Positions 13,331 to 27,287 are shown, numbered from the stretch's first letter. The stretch is 64,000 bases of DNA from Nipponacmea schrenckii (GCA_030562195.1 CM060199.1:10560338-10624337), one strand, 5' to 3'. Program-made: numbers and translations. Notes: generated by a model not told the origin, from the letters alone.

Positions 13331-16239
13331 GAGATTTTCTGTTTTATAATAGCCTCAAAACTCTTAAATAAAGGATATATGCCAAAAGTGCAGAAGCATA
13401 ATGAAATTTTACAACTCCAGTACTAACATAAAATATATTCATCCCACATCAATGTGGTATACATCATTGGACTCCAAATTAAATTGTCTCTTAAATGATA
13501 TGCGACATGGTTGTTTACCATGAAAATTCAAAGCATTAATTTTAGATAAATTAACAAAATTAATACCAATTTTGGGTTTTTTATTTCATAAAATCTGTTT
13601 CAAATTGATCAGTCAGGGTGTTAAAGCCTTTTATATAACATGTCAATAAAACAGGTGGTTTAAATTTTCAGTCAAATCACTGAGCTGGGGAACAAATTAA
13701 TCTGATTATGTAATTTCTTAACACCCGAAATTTTATTTTATTTTTTGGCAAAATATTTCCCTTCAAATTCAAAACATACATCAAGTTAAAAAAGTAAATT
13801 CACTTGTCATTGATCAGTTCGAATTTTGTTCTTATCTTAAATAGAAATGATTTTATAAAAAAATGTCAAATACAGTCATATGAAGAGTAGCAGACATATA
13901 AGACTTATAAAACACAGATGAACTATTGACCACATTAGTCACGGTTCAGCGCACACAGGTGGCCAAAGAGTAAATTAATCTAATGATATAATCTGATAAC
14001 CCTAACAGAATTTATTCTTTTTTTGTAAAATTTTTGCATACAAATTCAAAAAATATCTCTCTATAAAGCTTTGAATTAGCAAATTATCACATAGCTTGAA
14101 TTTCTCTCTATGTTAATTACAACCAAAGTTACAAAATAATGTTTAAATTTGAATATAGAGAGTTTAAATTTCATGACAAAATCTTCCTACCTACTTAAAT
14201 TTTGGTTTGGAATTTATGTAAATATCCTACCGAAATCTTAGACCTGTACAAAAATCTAATAAGGAACTGATAGTAGAAACTTATAGTAGAAAAAATTGCC
14301 TATATAGCGGAAAGTTTACGCTTGTTCCACAATTGTAGGCTGAAAAGTATCGGAATTGAAAGCTAGCAGGTTAGAAGTTTCAAAATGTTCGAAATCCATG
14401 GGATAACGCATAGTTGCCACGCTCGGAGCTGTTCACAGTTCTAGTTCCTTTTGTAAGCAAACGTTTGGTATAGATATTCCTGTAGTTCTTCATAAAAGCG
14501 TTTTACAATCACAGAGGCATTTTTAGGTGTATAATTGTAGGTTGCAACAAAAAGTATAATCTGATTGTCATGCTGGATATTTAGACCGTGAGGTACAACT
14601 GTTTGTAATTGGTCTATCCAGAAACTCTCCCTTTGAAGTAGCTTCGTTTTAAGTTATAATTGTTGAAGAAACCAAAACCTTTTCTATGGGCATAAGAAGA
14701 AAATCTTTAATGGAATGATTGGTTGAATTGCTTGGTCTATCTTTTTTTTGGAGAATGTCAAAGTAGTCTTAGATAAGCTGTAGAAGAAGAATTACCGGTA
14801 CAAGTAAAAGAAAGACCAGTAATTGACTACAAGGATGACAATGTCAATTCACAAGGCTCTGGGCTACCAGCTGGTCCTTAACACCTCTTGAAATTAATCT
14901 TTCCAGGATTATCTTTATGGATTTAAAAACAGGGTTTACAGAACAGAAATTTATAGAAATTCTCTCAGAACTTTTATTTCTATATTTCAAAAGAACCCTT
15001 ACCTAAAAAGAAAAACTTTGATTAATCAATAATACCAGTACCAACTCTCTCTTGTGGTTCAGTTAGTTGTTTGTTTTATTGATTTATTATTTTGTAATTT
15101 TGAATTCCAACATCTATTTTGATTTTTTAAATTGTTTAAACAAAGATAAAAGAAACAGAAATTGATTATTTTCTGTGAAAACAGAATCGGACAGATTTGT
15201 GTAAACAGGAGACCGAACATTGTGTTGTAAATGTTTTTGAATCTTTTCAATTGGAACCTTACATCCAATATGCTACAGGCCAAGACTGAATATTGAAATG
15301 ACGTAAAGCTTGTATAATTCCAATCTGGAGCCCCAAGCTCTTTAATCAATTTGAATGAAAAAAAGCATGTTATGATCAGAACTGCAAATCAAAACCTGCA
15401 ATCTAGAACAAAATATTGGCAAGGCATTGGTAGCGCTTATGAACTTTTCACACAAGGAAGTATCAAAATCATAATAAAGTAAGTATTTTATAATGGAAAG
15501 TGGTATCATCAGTTGTTAAAATCAGGAAGCAGAACCTACCTGGTGCCTAGCTTTTCATTTCCGCTCAAAATACAAAACATATTAACTGGAATATGCTTAA
15601 ATAAAACATGTATTGATCTGAGGCATCACTCAAGTTGTCATAAAGCTTAGTGTAATACAGTAATTAATTATCATCTAATAACTAATTCTTATCTTGAATT
15701 ATCTTCATGAGAAACAACAATAATTTATATTGATTAAGACTTACAACTACAGCATATTATTAATCAACGAGTAATTCATTGATTAATACCAATTATTGTA
15801 CTTGATAATCAAGTTCAATTCTCAATTCAATTCTTTATTACTTTAAGTCTTTCAAAGTAAAGGCTTTAATCAAAAATTAATGGAATTTTAGAAAATGTAA
15901 AGTTTATCATTTGATCATAAATATTTTATTTTACACAAAACAACAATAAATATAATTAAATAGAGCAGGTTTTGATTTCAGATTTCTTGCGTGTTTTTTT
16001 TTTTAATTTTGCAAATGGTGCCTATGCAAATTGAGTTCATAAAAGAAATATTATTTCCCTTTTTGACAGTAAAAAAAACCCACATACTGCCACTAAAATT
16101 TCAATTAAGGTTATGGCAAGGTTTTTTTGTGCTTGAAAAATCAGAAATTGTTCAGCTAATCCACAACTCTTTGTAAAGTACTGATACATCCGTAGACATA
16201 GTAATTATACAAAAAGATCAATTGATTATTGAAAGAAGC
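13331..16239. other. Gene-free intergenic stretch
   Basis: A+T-rich DNA. The open frames here are not flanked by splice signals, do not resemble known proteins and are at chance length for this composition. Confidence 0.4.
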
Positions 16240-16380
16240 TCAATAATTACTTAGATATGTGTGGTTCCCTATTTTACAGGGATTCTGTTACTGTTTGACA
16301 GCAAGTATGAATTTATACTCATATTGACCATTCTTAAGAATTTAAATTTTATGTTCTAAGACGAAATATCAATTTTAAAA
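16240..16380 (+). repeat. Dispersed repeat family, copy b (partial)
   Basis: Right-hand part of the family: 'gggattctgttac', 'tatactcatattgaccattc', 'ttaagaattta'. The left half is not clearly recognisable here. Confidence 0.5.
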
Positions 16381-17453
16381 TTGTGATCTATGATCTTTAA
16401 AATTTTGACATCAAAAACATGAAATTAATAGACCTTCTGAAAGCTTAACCAGTGTCTTGAAATACAAATAATATAATAAAATAAATAACATAAGTACCAT
16501 TAACATTTCTAAATAAGGTTAATGCTTTTAATAGACTATTACTACCTCCATTACCTACTTTCTATTTATAGAACACATTCTCAATGGGGCTACCATTGTC
16601 ACCATCTGATGAGATTTTGATGAGTTTGCCAATCTTGGCGCTACAATAATGCTTCTAATTTAGATTTCAGTGGGTGTTTTATTCTCTTCAAATTGCTTTA
16701 AAAAATTTTGAAGGATAACTTAAAAGTGTTTAAGAATTGTAGAAGGATGGTGTTTCTGTAGGTGGATAATAATAATAAGAGTTTTAAAAATGTTAAAGGT
16801 TGGTATTGTCCATGGTGCCACTAGCCCCCTGACACTCGGTATCGATGTTAACGCTTTTTTCAATGATAGGTAGAAACAAACATGCCCTCAAGATAAATGT
16901 GGAAAATAAAAACAGAATTGACCAATATTTGACAATATTTTACACTCAAATGAACGCTTGATAATAATTTATCTGTCATGTAATAATTGTCATTAGGAAA
17001 CTTATGTCTGATCATCTTGACACATCTTGTAATATCTAATAAAATCAGGCTTACAAAGTTTGACATTAATACATTGGCCATTGAATAAGCATGAAAGGAG
17101 ATAAAATTCATGTGAATAATCCGGAAGTGAAATGAAAAAAAACCCTTTAAACTAGCGTCCAGTTTGAATATGGTACAGCACACTTTAATATTTACATATG
17201 TAAATGGATCTATGTATATGCCAGACCTGTCATTCTAGAACAAGGTGGTTTCTGGTCATTCTACATTATTTTATTAGATTGCAAACACTTACTTCTGTTC
17301 AAGGTTACTCATTATGCTGTTTTGAACACCATATACATTGGGGCTAAGTAAAGTACAGTTTGCTTTTTAAAGATTCAGTGTAATTCATACTGTGTAAAGG
17401 AAACATACCATTTGAATTATGTTAACAATTTCAAGACCAGCAGGAGCATTGTT
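16381..17453. other. Gene-free intergenic stretch
   Basis: A 107-codon open frame on the minus strand (17183-16860) has no recognisable motif and ordinary local composition, so it was not called. Nothing else was seen. Confidence 0.35.
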
Positions 17454-17649
17454 AAAGGGACAATAGGTATAAATGAACATAAAATTTGAAAATTTTAAAC
17501 CTTGCCAATAAGAGCTCTATTTATCAGTAAATATACCCATAACTAACATAAAAAAGTAAATAAATTTCCAAAAAAAGCAAGAAGTTATCCATAAATATGC
17601 ATTTGATTATAGAAAAATGCGTAATAAATTTATTTTTAATTTATGACTT
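17454..17649 (+). repeat. Dispersed repeat family, copy c, left half
   Basis: Begins 'aaagggacaataggtat', then 'gaacataaaatttgaaaat' and 'ccaataagagct', matching the left half of the copy at 41830. It is cut off by the pearl-like element that starts at 17650. The right half resumes at 19620. Confidence 0.6.
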
Positions 17650-19619
17650 CAAAGATAGCTTGCCAGGCAAGGTAATATACGCCCACTGGCAGCATTTATT
17701 TCAAAAAAAAACTTTTCAGTAAGGTTACAATAAGTGGAATGAAATATTCAACCTTCCAACCTATTTTTTTCTAGGGTCTCTAGTTTCATTAAAAACTGTC
17801 AAGAATTGTACCTAATAACAACTCATTAAATATTTTTATGATTTGCAATAGGGTTCACCCTTAATAATATTTTGATATTTTTAATTCTTAATAAGGCTCA
17901 TCCTTGATATTAAACAATTTCAGCGAGTTTTGTCAAAAAGGAATTTTTAGAGTGTTCACAAGCCAAAAGTTTAAAGCGTTTTTGAAAACAGGCGCAACAA
18001 CTGACACTAAATATTTTTCGATTTATCTGATTTTCAATAGGGTTTATCCTTGTGAGAAAACAAATACTAAAGCCAAGTTTCATCAAAATCCATTCAAAAT
18101 TGTTCTTTCTAGAGTGTTTACGAGTTAACGCGTTTTCAAAAACAAGGTCAATAACTTGTACTAAATATTTTTCGATTTTCAATAGGGTTCATCCTTGGGA
18201 GACAACAAATAACACAGCCAAGTTACATCAAAATCCATTAAAAATTGTTCTTTCTAGAGTGTTTACAAGCTAAAATTGAACGCGTTTTCAAGAACAAGGG
18301 CAGTAACTCATACTAAAATTTTTTTCGATTTCGCTGATTTTCAATAGGGTTCATCCTTGAGTTATAACACACTCTCACACCAAGTTTCATCAAAATCCGT
18401 CAAGAATTGTGCAATGTAGAGTGTTTACGAGACAAAAATCGAACATGTTTAAAAGAACAAGTGCACTAATTCATATTAGATATATTTTGATATTTTCAAT
18501 TAGGCTCATCCCTTGCGATATCCAACAATTTCAGTGAGTTTTGTCAAAATTGGTCATGAATTGTACCTTCTAGAGTGTTTATTAGCCAAAAAGTTAAACC
18601 CGTTTTCAAACACAAGGGCAATAACTGACACTAAATATATTTTGATTTATTTGATTTTCAAAAAGGTTCATCCTTGGGTAAAAACAAATACTCAAGCCAA
18701 GTTTTATCAAAATCCATTAAGAATTGTTCTTTCTAGAGTGTTTACAAGCTAAAATTGAACGCGTTTTCAAACACAAGGGCAATAACTGATACTAAATATT
18801 TTTCGATTTAACTGAATTTCAATAGGGTTCATCCTTAGGTGATTACAAATACTCATGCCAAGTTATGTCAAAATCGCTCAAGAATTGTGACTTGTAGAGT
18901 GTTTACAAGGCAAAAATCCAACACATTTTATAGAACAAGGGCAATAATTCCTATTAAATATATTTCGATATTTGCTATTTTCAAAAGGGTTCATTCTTGG
19001 GTGATATTAAACAATTTCAGCAAGTTTCGTCAAATTCGGTCATTAACTGTGCTTTGTAGAGTGTTTACAAGCTAAAAATTGAACGCGTTTTCAAAAACAA
19101 GGGCAATAACTGATATTAATTTTTTTTCGATTTGACTGGTTTCCAATAGGCTTCATCCTTTGGTGATAACAAATACTCAGGCCAAGTTTCATTAAAATCC
19201 ATTAAAAATTGTTCTCTCAAGAGTGTTTACAAGCTAAAATTGAACGCGTTTTCAAGAACAAGGGCAATAACTCATACTAAATGTTTTTCGATTTCGCTGA
19301 TTTTCGATAGGGTTTATCCTTGAGTTTTAACATACTCTCACACCAAGTTTCATCAAAATCAGTCAAGAATTGCACGTTGTAGAGTGTTTACGAGCCATTC
19401 AAGAACAAGGGCACGAACTCATACTAATTTTTTTCCGATTTCGCTGATTTTCAATAGGGTTCATCCTTGCGTGATCATAAACACTCATATTAAGTTTCAT
19501 CTAAATCCGTCAAGAATTACACCGTGTACAGTGTTTACAAGCAATTGTGGACGGACGGGCGGACGGACGGATGTGGGTGACGACAATATACGCCCCCCAT
19601 TTCATGTGGGCGTATAAAA
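17650..19619 (+). mobile_element. Pearl-like modular element, copy 2 (B-type core)
   Basis: Left end AAGATAGCTTGCCAGGCAAG then GTAATATACGCCCACTGGCA; right end with ACGG/GGACGG microsatellite (19551-19572) followed by 'gacgacaatatacgcc' and terminal TGTGGGCGTATAAAAA. Between them are about eleven ~155-165-bp cores with 'aagttt..atcaaaatcc', 'tctagagtgtttac' and 'caagggcaataact'. The right end folds into a hairpin: ATACGCCC near 19589 pairs with GGGCGTAT at 19608-19615. The series of 73-90 codon open frames in this interval are translations of the core and are not genes. ATGACTT (17643-17649) recurs as ATGACTT at 19620-19626, a probable target-site duplication. Confidence 0.75.
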
Positions 19620-19772
19620 ATGACTTAGCTTTGTGATTTTTCTAGATTTTAAGGGATTCTGTTACTTTATGACACCAGGTACGGTTAAAGATGAATATAT
19701 ACTCATATTGACCATTCTTAAGAACTAAAATTTAATGTTCATGCTAAAGCAAAGTATACCTTTAAACAATAA
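19620..19772 (+). repeat. Dispersed repeat family, copy c, right half
   Basis: Resumes directly after the pearl-like right end with 'tgacttagctttgtg', 'gggattctgttacttt', 'atgacaccaggta' and 'actcatattgaccattctt'. Joined to the left half it restores the order seen in the unbroken copy at 41830-42118. Confidence 0.65.
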
Positions 19773-20479
19773 AGCAAGATTAGACTTACTAACATATGCT
19801 TAGTTATTTAAGCATGAAATCAAATAAGACATTAGCTCAAACTAGTTGTCTGGGTATGTTGGATGGTCAAATGAAGATATTGAAGTCTATTCCTGTTATG
19901 ATTGGTAGCTAAGTATGTACTACAGTCCTACTATCTAACCATATAGTAATTATGGTTGGTTGGAACCGGGTGTAATAGGCTGTCAATCTACCCTGATGAC
20001 AATATCTACTCACTTGTTTTCGCTTCACAATTCTAAATGGACCTAGGTACTCTACAGTGACATTTCAAATTGTTATAAACCACTAATATTTCACAGAATG
20101 GTGCTCCATAATCTACATCACCATGACATTAAGAATTTTCTTTTCCAATTTAAAAATTGGACAAGTATTAATTTCAGTTTCATTTAAAAATTGGTGAAAA
20201 CATTCATGGATCTTCTAAGTGACATTAGAAACTGATTAAATATTCCATCAAAACTTTAAGAAATTGTGATACACAGTGACATTTGAATTTATTATTCCTT
20301 CTTACATGAATTGTGATCTAATGATTAGAGCCTTTCAAAGCTGTGAGATATGAATCAGCAAAAGTAAGTTTGTTTTATCTTTTTGATATAAAAAACTTGA
20401 TCATAAAATTCTTTCAAATATTGATATAATTGACGCAACTGAGATATAAAAAGAAAGAAACCACTTTATTTTACATGTA
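19773..20479. other. Gene-free intergenic stretch
   Basis: No gene, RNA or repeat evidence noted. Confidence 0.4.
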
Positions 20480-21264
20480 CAGTAGAACCTGCATTCAGAG
20501 ACCACTCAAGGGAATATTCAAAAACGGTCGCTGAGTGAAGGTGGCCTCTTAAGAGAGGAACTGCAAAACCATTTCGTTTTGACGTTTTGGAAATCATAGG
20601 ATCTTACTTTTACTCATACATGTATAGTTTCTACTGCTTTTGCATGCTATCGCCTATCTACCGAAGGGATACTCTATTTTGTCGTATTTTATTTTCTTTT
20701 AGATACCAAAGTTCTCACAGTTATTATCGTTTTCAAAGTCAAAATTCTCTACCTTTAATCAATAAGATATCCTTCTTTACTTGCATTTTAATTGCCTGTT
20801 AACACGCTTTATTCCATTTTCACCTGATTAATATGTGTAAACCCTACTTTCGCTTTCTGATCAAATTTACGGTAGTCTAAATTTTACCAAAAACGAAATA
20901 TTGAAGCCTTTATAGTACTTTATAATAATTGTTTAATACGATGATATCTTTCAATATTAATCAGCAACAAGCTATAAAATTAATCTGTAGAAGATTATCT
21001 AATTACCGATTAGCGATAATCTCATTGAATATCACCGACGCGTGAACTTGATTTTTGTTACGGGAGATAATCAAAAGTGTCATGGTCGCTTAATTGAGTT
21101 ATTTTAATCAATTGGGAGTATAAATACATGGCCGCTGGTCGCGTAATGAAGGTGGCCGCTTATTAGTCGATAATTACATTGAAAACTCGTAGGGGGGAAT
21201 TTATTGTGGTCGTTTATTGAAGGTGGGCTCTTAATAAAGGTGGTCGTATGAGCAGGATATACTG
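20480..21264. mobile_element. 785-bp pogo-type MITE with TA target duplication
   Basis: Imperfect terminal inverted repeats of about 27 bp: CAGTAGAACCTGCATTCAGA at the left, CAGTATATCCTGCTCATACG reading inward from the right, both continuing into GACCAC. TA flanks both ends (20478-20479 and 21265-21266). Sub-terminal copies of 'aaggtggccgctta' / 'ggtggtcg' occur in both halves. No transposase frame is present, so it would depend on a relative in trans. Related copies make up the composite at 38414-39766. Confidence 0.75.
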
Positions 21265-23600
21265 TATCCAGTCTAACAGTTGGTTCTTGGCCAAATCCAA
21301 GTACCAGATTATCTGTACCTTTCTCAGTTCATAGCAGTGATATGGCAACATCTTTTAATTTAAGATGAAACATGACTATATAATACAGTACCATCTTTAT
21401 GACAGGTCAAAACTAGTAGATATTTTCAATGTAGCAGGGACCATGAAAATGATCTTATTTTGAAATTGGCCAATCAACAAGCTTGACTGTAGATGATTAT
21501 GGGTTGTATTTTGCAATCAGCAAAAATGCGCAAAAAATTGAGATAAAAAACAAGAAAAAGAAAGCTGTTTTGATTGGATAAAGTGAGTTCCATCTATTTA
21601 ATGGAAAATGGTCTGGCTTAAATGGTAAATTTATTATTTAAGACCTAAATATTAGATGTACTTGCTGAAGGGAAACACAGTAGGCATCAGCATTAGTCTT
21701 AAAGTGATGATGCCAGACGCCAGACAGTGCATATTATTTACCACTGGTTAGGTTTCAGAAATATCAAATTTAAGGTCAAACTCCTGCACGTGGAACTCTA
21801 ACAAAACCATAATATTAAAAGCATGCAAAGCTATTAGAAGTTACCATAATAACATGGGAAAGGGGATATAATCAGAAATATAATTAGTGTTCATGTCACA
21901 AATTATTATCGTCAATATTTGAAATAGAAGTACATGATAGTAGTGTATAGTAATTATGGACATCTTTCCTGATATTATTATCATTTATGAACTGATATTG
22001 ATAGGGATTCATGTTTACAGCAACGTTATATTTGAACTCTCTGTGTCTTCACTGTATGTGATTCAAATTGTCAAAATTCCCAGTCTTCATTTACTACTCC
22101 TATTTACTATCTACTTTAAAATCATACAGCAATACTATGTTAGGGTTCAAACCAAAGCCATTAAAAGGACAGGATTGTTGTTCATTACATCCAAATAGCC
22201 TTGTAGAGGCTGTGAATTATAACCATTAAAAAATGATTTTTATTTTTAATGAATTTCACAAGGCAATTTCATAGCAATATAAATGCTACTTTCACTTTAC
22301 AAATTTTTTACATAATCACATTTTTTTTCTCTTTTAACATTATCAAATAACACTTGGTTCTTAGCCATGAACTTTCCTTCACAAAAGATTTCATTTCTAC
22401 AGGTTTTCACTTCATTTACTGTTTAAATTGTCCTGGACTTTTAATAATGCAATGAAACTCTTCACAAAAAGAGATTTTATTGCTCATGGAGAACCAAGAT
22501 TGTTTATAAGGGCAGTTGATTATAGCTGCTATTGGATAGGCAAACTAAAGCAGACTACTTGGCACAATGCAGGGCATGTCATACATACATCACATCACAA
22601 TAACAAAACAATCCAACAAAACAATCCAATAATCAAACATTTACAGTCAATTTTAATTAAGATAACTTTCACCAACGGTTGATCATGAGAAAAGCGAAAA
22701 GTGTTGCATGAAAGCAATACTATGAAAAAGAGTGGTATTCGAATGCAAAAATCTTTCCTGTGGTCGTCCCCATTTGTCTATAAATAGTAAAATTTCAATA
22801 TTGAAAAACCTTTAAATTGAACTTTATGTCAACTTTATAACTGGTAAAGGAAGAATTCTCAATGACAGGCAAGCTATCATCATCAAGAATTCTTGAGCTG
22901 ACAACATTTTCTTCGTCATGTTAAAGTTTGGTACTGATGAAATTGGAAAATATTTATCGTTATATGGACTTGATATAAATTAATATGTGTGAATATTGAC
23001 CGATTAAAATTAACAACATTATCATAGGATTAAACACATAACAGTTTATCGTTTCAACTGTTCCTATTGTTTATTAAAAGTTGTTTGAGACCATCAATTT
23101 GGCATGACCGGCATATATGGCAAAATCAACAGCCATGGCACAATGTCGATGCACAGTATATGGTCAAGATGTCAGTAAAGGTGGTTAAGAGGGATGACAA
23201 AAAGTCATATTTGAAAGTTGGACTGTATATGGTGACTGCATTTCAGCATTCAGAAAAAAATTTCCCCAACTACATAATGTTCGGCATCAACTGTTTAATT
23301 TCAATTTGTTTGAAACAAAACCCAGAACCATGGTTAACTTCCATGCATGTCAATTACAAGACAATTTCCTCACGATCCATGTAGATAGATTGACTCTTAT
23401 AGTTCTATTTGATCACAATCATGTGTAACTATTAATCAAGTCCAGAGATACTTGGCAAAGATAAGACAACTAAACAAGTACAACTTACCAAACTTAATCG
23501 TTTGAAGGCATATAAGAAGCACAAGTTAGATATGACATTTAGAGATGGACATATATATTTGGATATATAGGCCTACATATATTTACAGAATTAATTAACT
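21265..23600. other. Gene-free intergenic stretch
   Basis: Open frames at 22428-22682 and 23067-23384 (105 codons, ATTG-rich context) have no recognisable domain and no flanking splice or promoter signals that I trust. Not called as genes. Confidence 0.35.
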
Positions 23601-23684
23601 TAATTAATGTTTCACATGCTCATACAGGCAGTGTTTTTATTCTCCTAAAATCGCTGTCTATATGAGCATGTGAGGTAATAAATG
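23601..23684 (+). ncRNA. Candidate pre-miRNA-like hairpin
   Basis: Two 22-nt arms at 23612-23633 and 23652-23673 pair with only one C-A mismatch and two G-U wobbles around an 18-nt A/T-rich loop. Pairing extends about 11 further positions at the base, with wobbles and two mismatches, giving a stem of about 33 positions. This matches the size and shape of an animal miRNA precursor (paired ~22-nt arms plus a lower stem). Neither arm matches a miRNA seed I recognise. A tiny MITE or a chance palindrome is the alternative. Confidence 0.35.
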
Positions 23685-25302
23685 TCAGAAATAGTAATAC
23701 TACCTATATCAATATGTCCTGTGCTTCATTAACTTAAAAACAAACAAACATGGTTTTAATATAGTTATAAACGTAAAATAAATTATATATTTTATCAGAA
23801 ATTTCACATTTCTGAAGGTAGTGTGAAAACCACATTTAAACATTGAAAGTAAATAAATATCCAGAAGTATATACATGTATATATATATATATAATTATTA
23901 CACTTCAGAGGTTTACTTTACTAATGGCCTGAATCAAGTTTCAATTGTTATATTCAGCTCACAATCTTGTATGACAACTTCAATTACAATTCTATAGAAT
24001 TTAAACTTGTATAAGTTGAGAAGTAAATACATTCATTGATAAAAAGTTCTCACTCTAGTGATTGGAATATAAGTACCCAAAACCATTGTAACATAATTCA
24101 CTCTGAGGCCAATGAAAAGTTTTCTGTATAGTTCACTATATCTGTAGGCTGAGAATTACTTGCATTTCTATAGAGTGGCAAATGCAATGGCAAATAGTAA
24201 TCGTTTGCACACTTCTAGACACCTGATACCACTTTTCATTAAGAATTATCCTTCCTCATCGAATAGATCATTTGAGAACACCAATGTATAGTCAAACTTT
24301 ATTAATAAAAATCTGCTAGAAACAGTAGCCATAAAAACAATGGCATTTTGATGCTTTATTTAAGCTGATGGTTTTATTGTTTAAAGTAGGTTCGTTTGTC
24401 AGAGCTGCTATGACAAAATGACATTTGAAAAAACTATAAAAACAATTTGAACATAACAACTCTTATCAGCACGATGCAAAAACCATTCCACCAATTTATG
24501 ACTCAAAAAACAATGGTGTAATAAATTGTAGTATCATCATTAATTTGAGTGCCATGTTGTTTCCAGTCAAACATCTTGAATTCATCAAACTGAATTTTGA
24601 TGGTGAGCAGAAAAACAGACATATATCATACCCAATTTTATAGACACATTATAATTATTGTTTTCAGAAGTTTTACTATTAAAGGGATTGTAAAGAAGTT
24701 TTATCAGAAACACTGATATCAATGATTCGCACCATCCTTACAATTCCATTAAAAGTATATGTTGCATGACATCAGAATCACAAAACCTACTATTGATATA
24801 TAAGAACCTTTGTGACACCATAAAACACACATCTAATGTGGAATTGCAAGAACCACAGATTCCAGATTGATTTGATTGGTGCAAATCCATGCCACATACA
24901 CATAAATTTTAAGAAAACCACTTTACTATCTCTTTGAGCTAGGAGTAATATTATGTACTCTAATGAGAGTTACTGATTGTAATTTTCATATCAGCCAATC
25001 TACTTGCTTCTACATAGTCATTTTACAGTTTGTTTTGTAATATTTAAGCAGTATATTTTAAAATACCAATAGCAGAATCAAAACTAAACGTGTCAGATAA
25101 AATTTGTAAAATGTGAAAATATATGATGGATGTGATGGATTACTACAGACTGACAGTACTGTCCAAACTGAAATTTGGTTCACAACCAAATTATATATGA
25201 ATAGGTATATAGACAGGGCTATTAATTCTGGATTTCATTTTTAAACAGGCAGACACTCTCCCTTTAAAACAATGCTTAACTGGATTAATTACAGCAGACT
25301 AT

Positions 25303-25368
25303 TCTACTGACCCACAGGACCATTCTTACTGACCCACAGGACCATACTTACTTAGCTACAGGACCATG
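25303..25368. repeat. Short tandem repeat, ~22-bp unit, 3 copies
   Basis: Three successive copies of 'ttactgacccacaggacca', the third diverged to 'ttagctacaggacca'. Confidence 0.7.
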
Positions 25369-27287
25369 GACTCCTCACCAGAACATCATACATCAGTCTG
25401 TTCATCAGTCTGTTTTATCAGTTTGATTAAATTTTCACATTTAATTCAGATGTCTGGTAACATAATATCTACTGAGAGTCATTAAGTAAGGATATATTTT
25501 TCCTTTTTCATTATTTATTTCGCCTTTTGAGTCTTGGTCAATTAGAAATAGAAAAAGCAACTTGATAATTATATGCATATAACTCATTTCATAAAATTCA
25601 TATGACATTTGAGTAAAAGATACTTGTTTTATCAATTAATTGAACAGCCCCTTGGCAATCCAATTTATCAAGATTCTAATTGAATATTAAAGAAACCACG
25701 TGACTTAAGACATTTTCACTACTTGTAAAAAGGTTGTTCAACATGCATATGTCATTTTTTTTCTTAACATTTCTCACTGCAATAAGAATTTCTTAATTAA
25801 CTTTTAAGTGTGTTCTCAGTAAAAGTAAAAAAAAACTCAGAGCAGAAAAATAGAATAGGTGTACTCTATCCATTGACCAGTAGTCTTTCAGCTGGTAGCT
25901 TGAATAAGTGATCAGATCATCAATCAACCAACATGCTATAAACCTGACTGGTTCTCACCACAGTGTAGACTATAGTCTTGATCATTATCACACCTTTGGC
26001 AGAGCTTTGTAGGAGGTAAGCTGTAATTGATCATTTACTGTTATAACAGTTATTATTGCTCATGGACATTAATAGAATATATTCATTAATCATTCAACAC
26101 TTTTTAAGTGAAACATGTTCTTTATTGTCAAAAACAAAAGTGCTGATTTTCAGAGATTTACAAGAATGAAAATATTTCTGTATAAAATTCCAAATATTGG
26201 ATTATAAATATTGAAGTAAGCTTTAGTGTTATTTTTTTGTCAATTTTAAAGTATATCGATTAAACTAAAAAGGTTTAAATATTGCATATTGATTATTCTT
26301 TTTACATTTAGTTTAATCAAAATAAACTTGCTACTATTTCTCTAAATTCCCTGCAAGTACAACATTCAGAAACAAGAGAATGCTCATATGAAATTCAAGG
26401 AACAAATTTAGACATACTGTGGTTGTGGTATTTGGGGCTAAAAATTTTTTTTGTTGATATATAAATAATCTTGTATTATAGAAAGTCAATTACTAAGTTT
26501 AGTGTATGTATAAATAGTGATCATAATTATGATAAATCCAAATATTTATATATCAACAACAGCTTGTTTATCTTTCAATATCGGTAAATCAATTTACCCC
26601 AGGCTTGATTTTGTTTTCTGAATTAAGAAATACAAAAATATTGAGGATGGGTGCTTTAACTAATAAAGTTACTCAAAACAAGTGTGATATTCAAGGTGTA
26701 AAATAAAGTGTTAAAAAGAAATAACGGTACAAAGAAACGGTAGATTTATTTGATCGACCGCCCTAAATAACTATATTGGTTTGGAGGTGAATGAGAGGTG
26801 GGGTGTCTATGGATCACCATTAACATTCAGATCCATACTGTGCCAAATGAAAACGAAAATGTGAAGATATATTCTCAAAAATAACAGGGTAGCTCTCTTA
26901 ATGATCAATCCTAACCACAAGTACTATGGGAAAGATGTTTACCAAGATGCTACCCTTCGTAACATTCATATCAGCTGTCCCAGATCTATATGTTTTGAAT
27001 ATAGTTGATATGTGAGTATAATACATTTATTTATGAGAAGATAATATGTATATTTATGGAAATAAGAATATAATGTGATGTTTATATCATGTTAATTGGT
27101 AAGATATAAGTATGTTTATATGTGTGAAAGTCATAGAAAGATGATATATTGTTGTTTGGATTCTGTATCCAGATGGTTTTCATGTCATCCTCTGTTTACT
27201 AAGATGATATCTGTACAGAATTCTGAAAATTACACAGTTTTTGTATTGTTTACCACCAATTACTAAAAGAGAAAAGTTTGGTAGTTG

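Noticed and set aside
16860..17183. 107-codon minus-strand frame with hydrophobic stretches
   Set aside because: No recognisable domain, start context or flanking splice sites.
17904..19617. Series of 73-90 codon frames, several ending IVLSRVFTS
   Set aside because: They are translations of the ~160-bp tandem cores of the pearl-like element.
23067..23384. 105-codon frame
   Set aside because: No known motif, no clear promoter or splice context, and chance-length in this composition. Not excluded by transcript data, which I lack.
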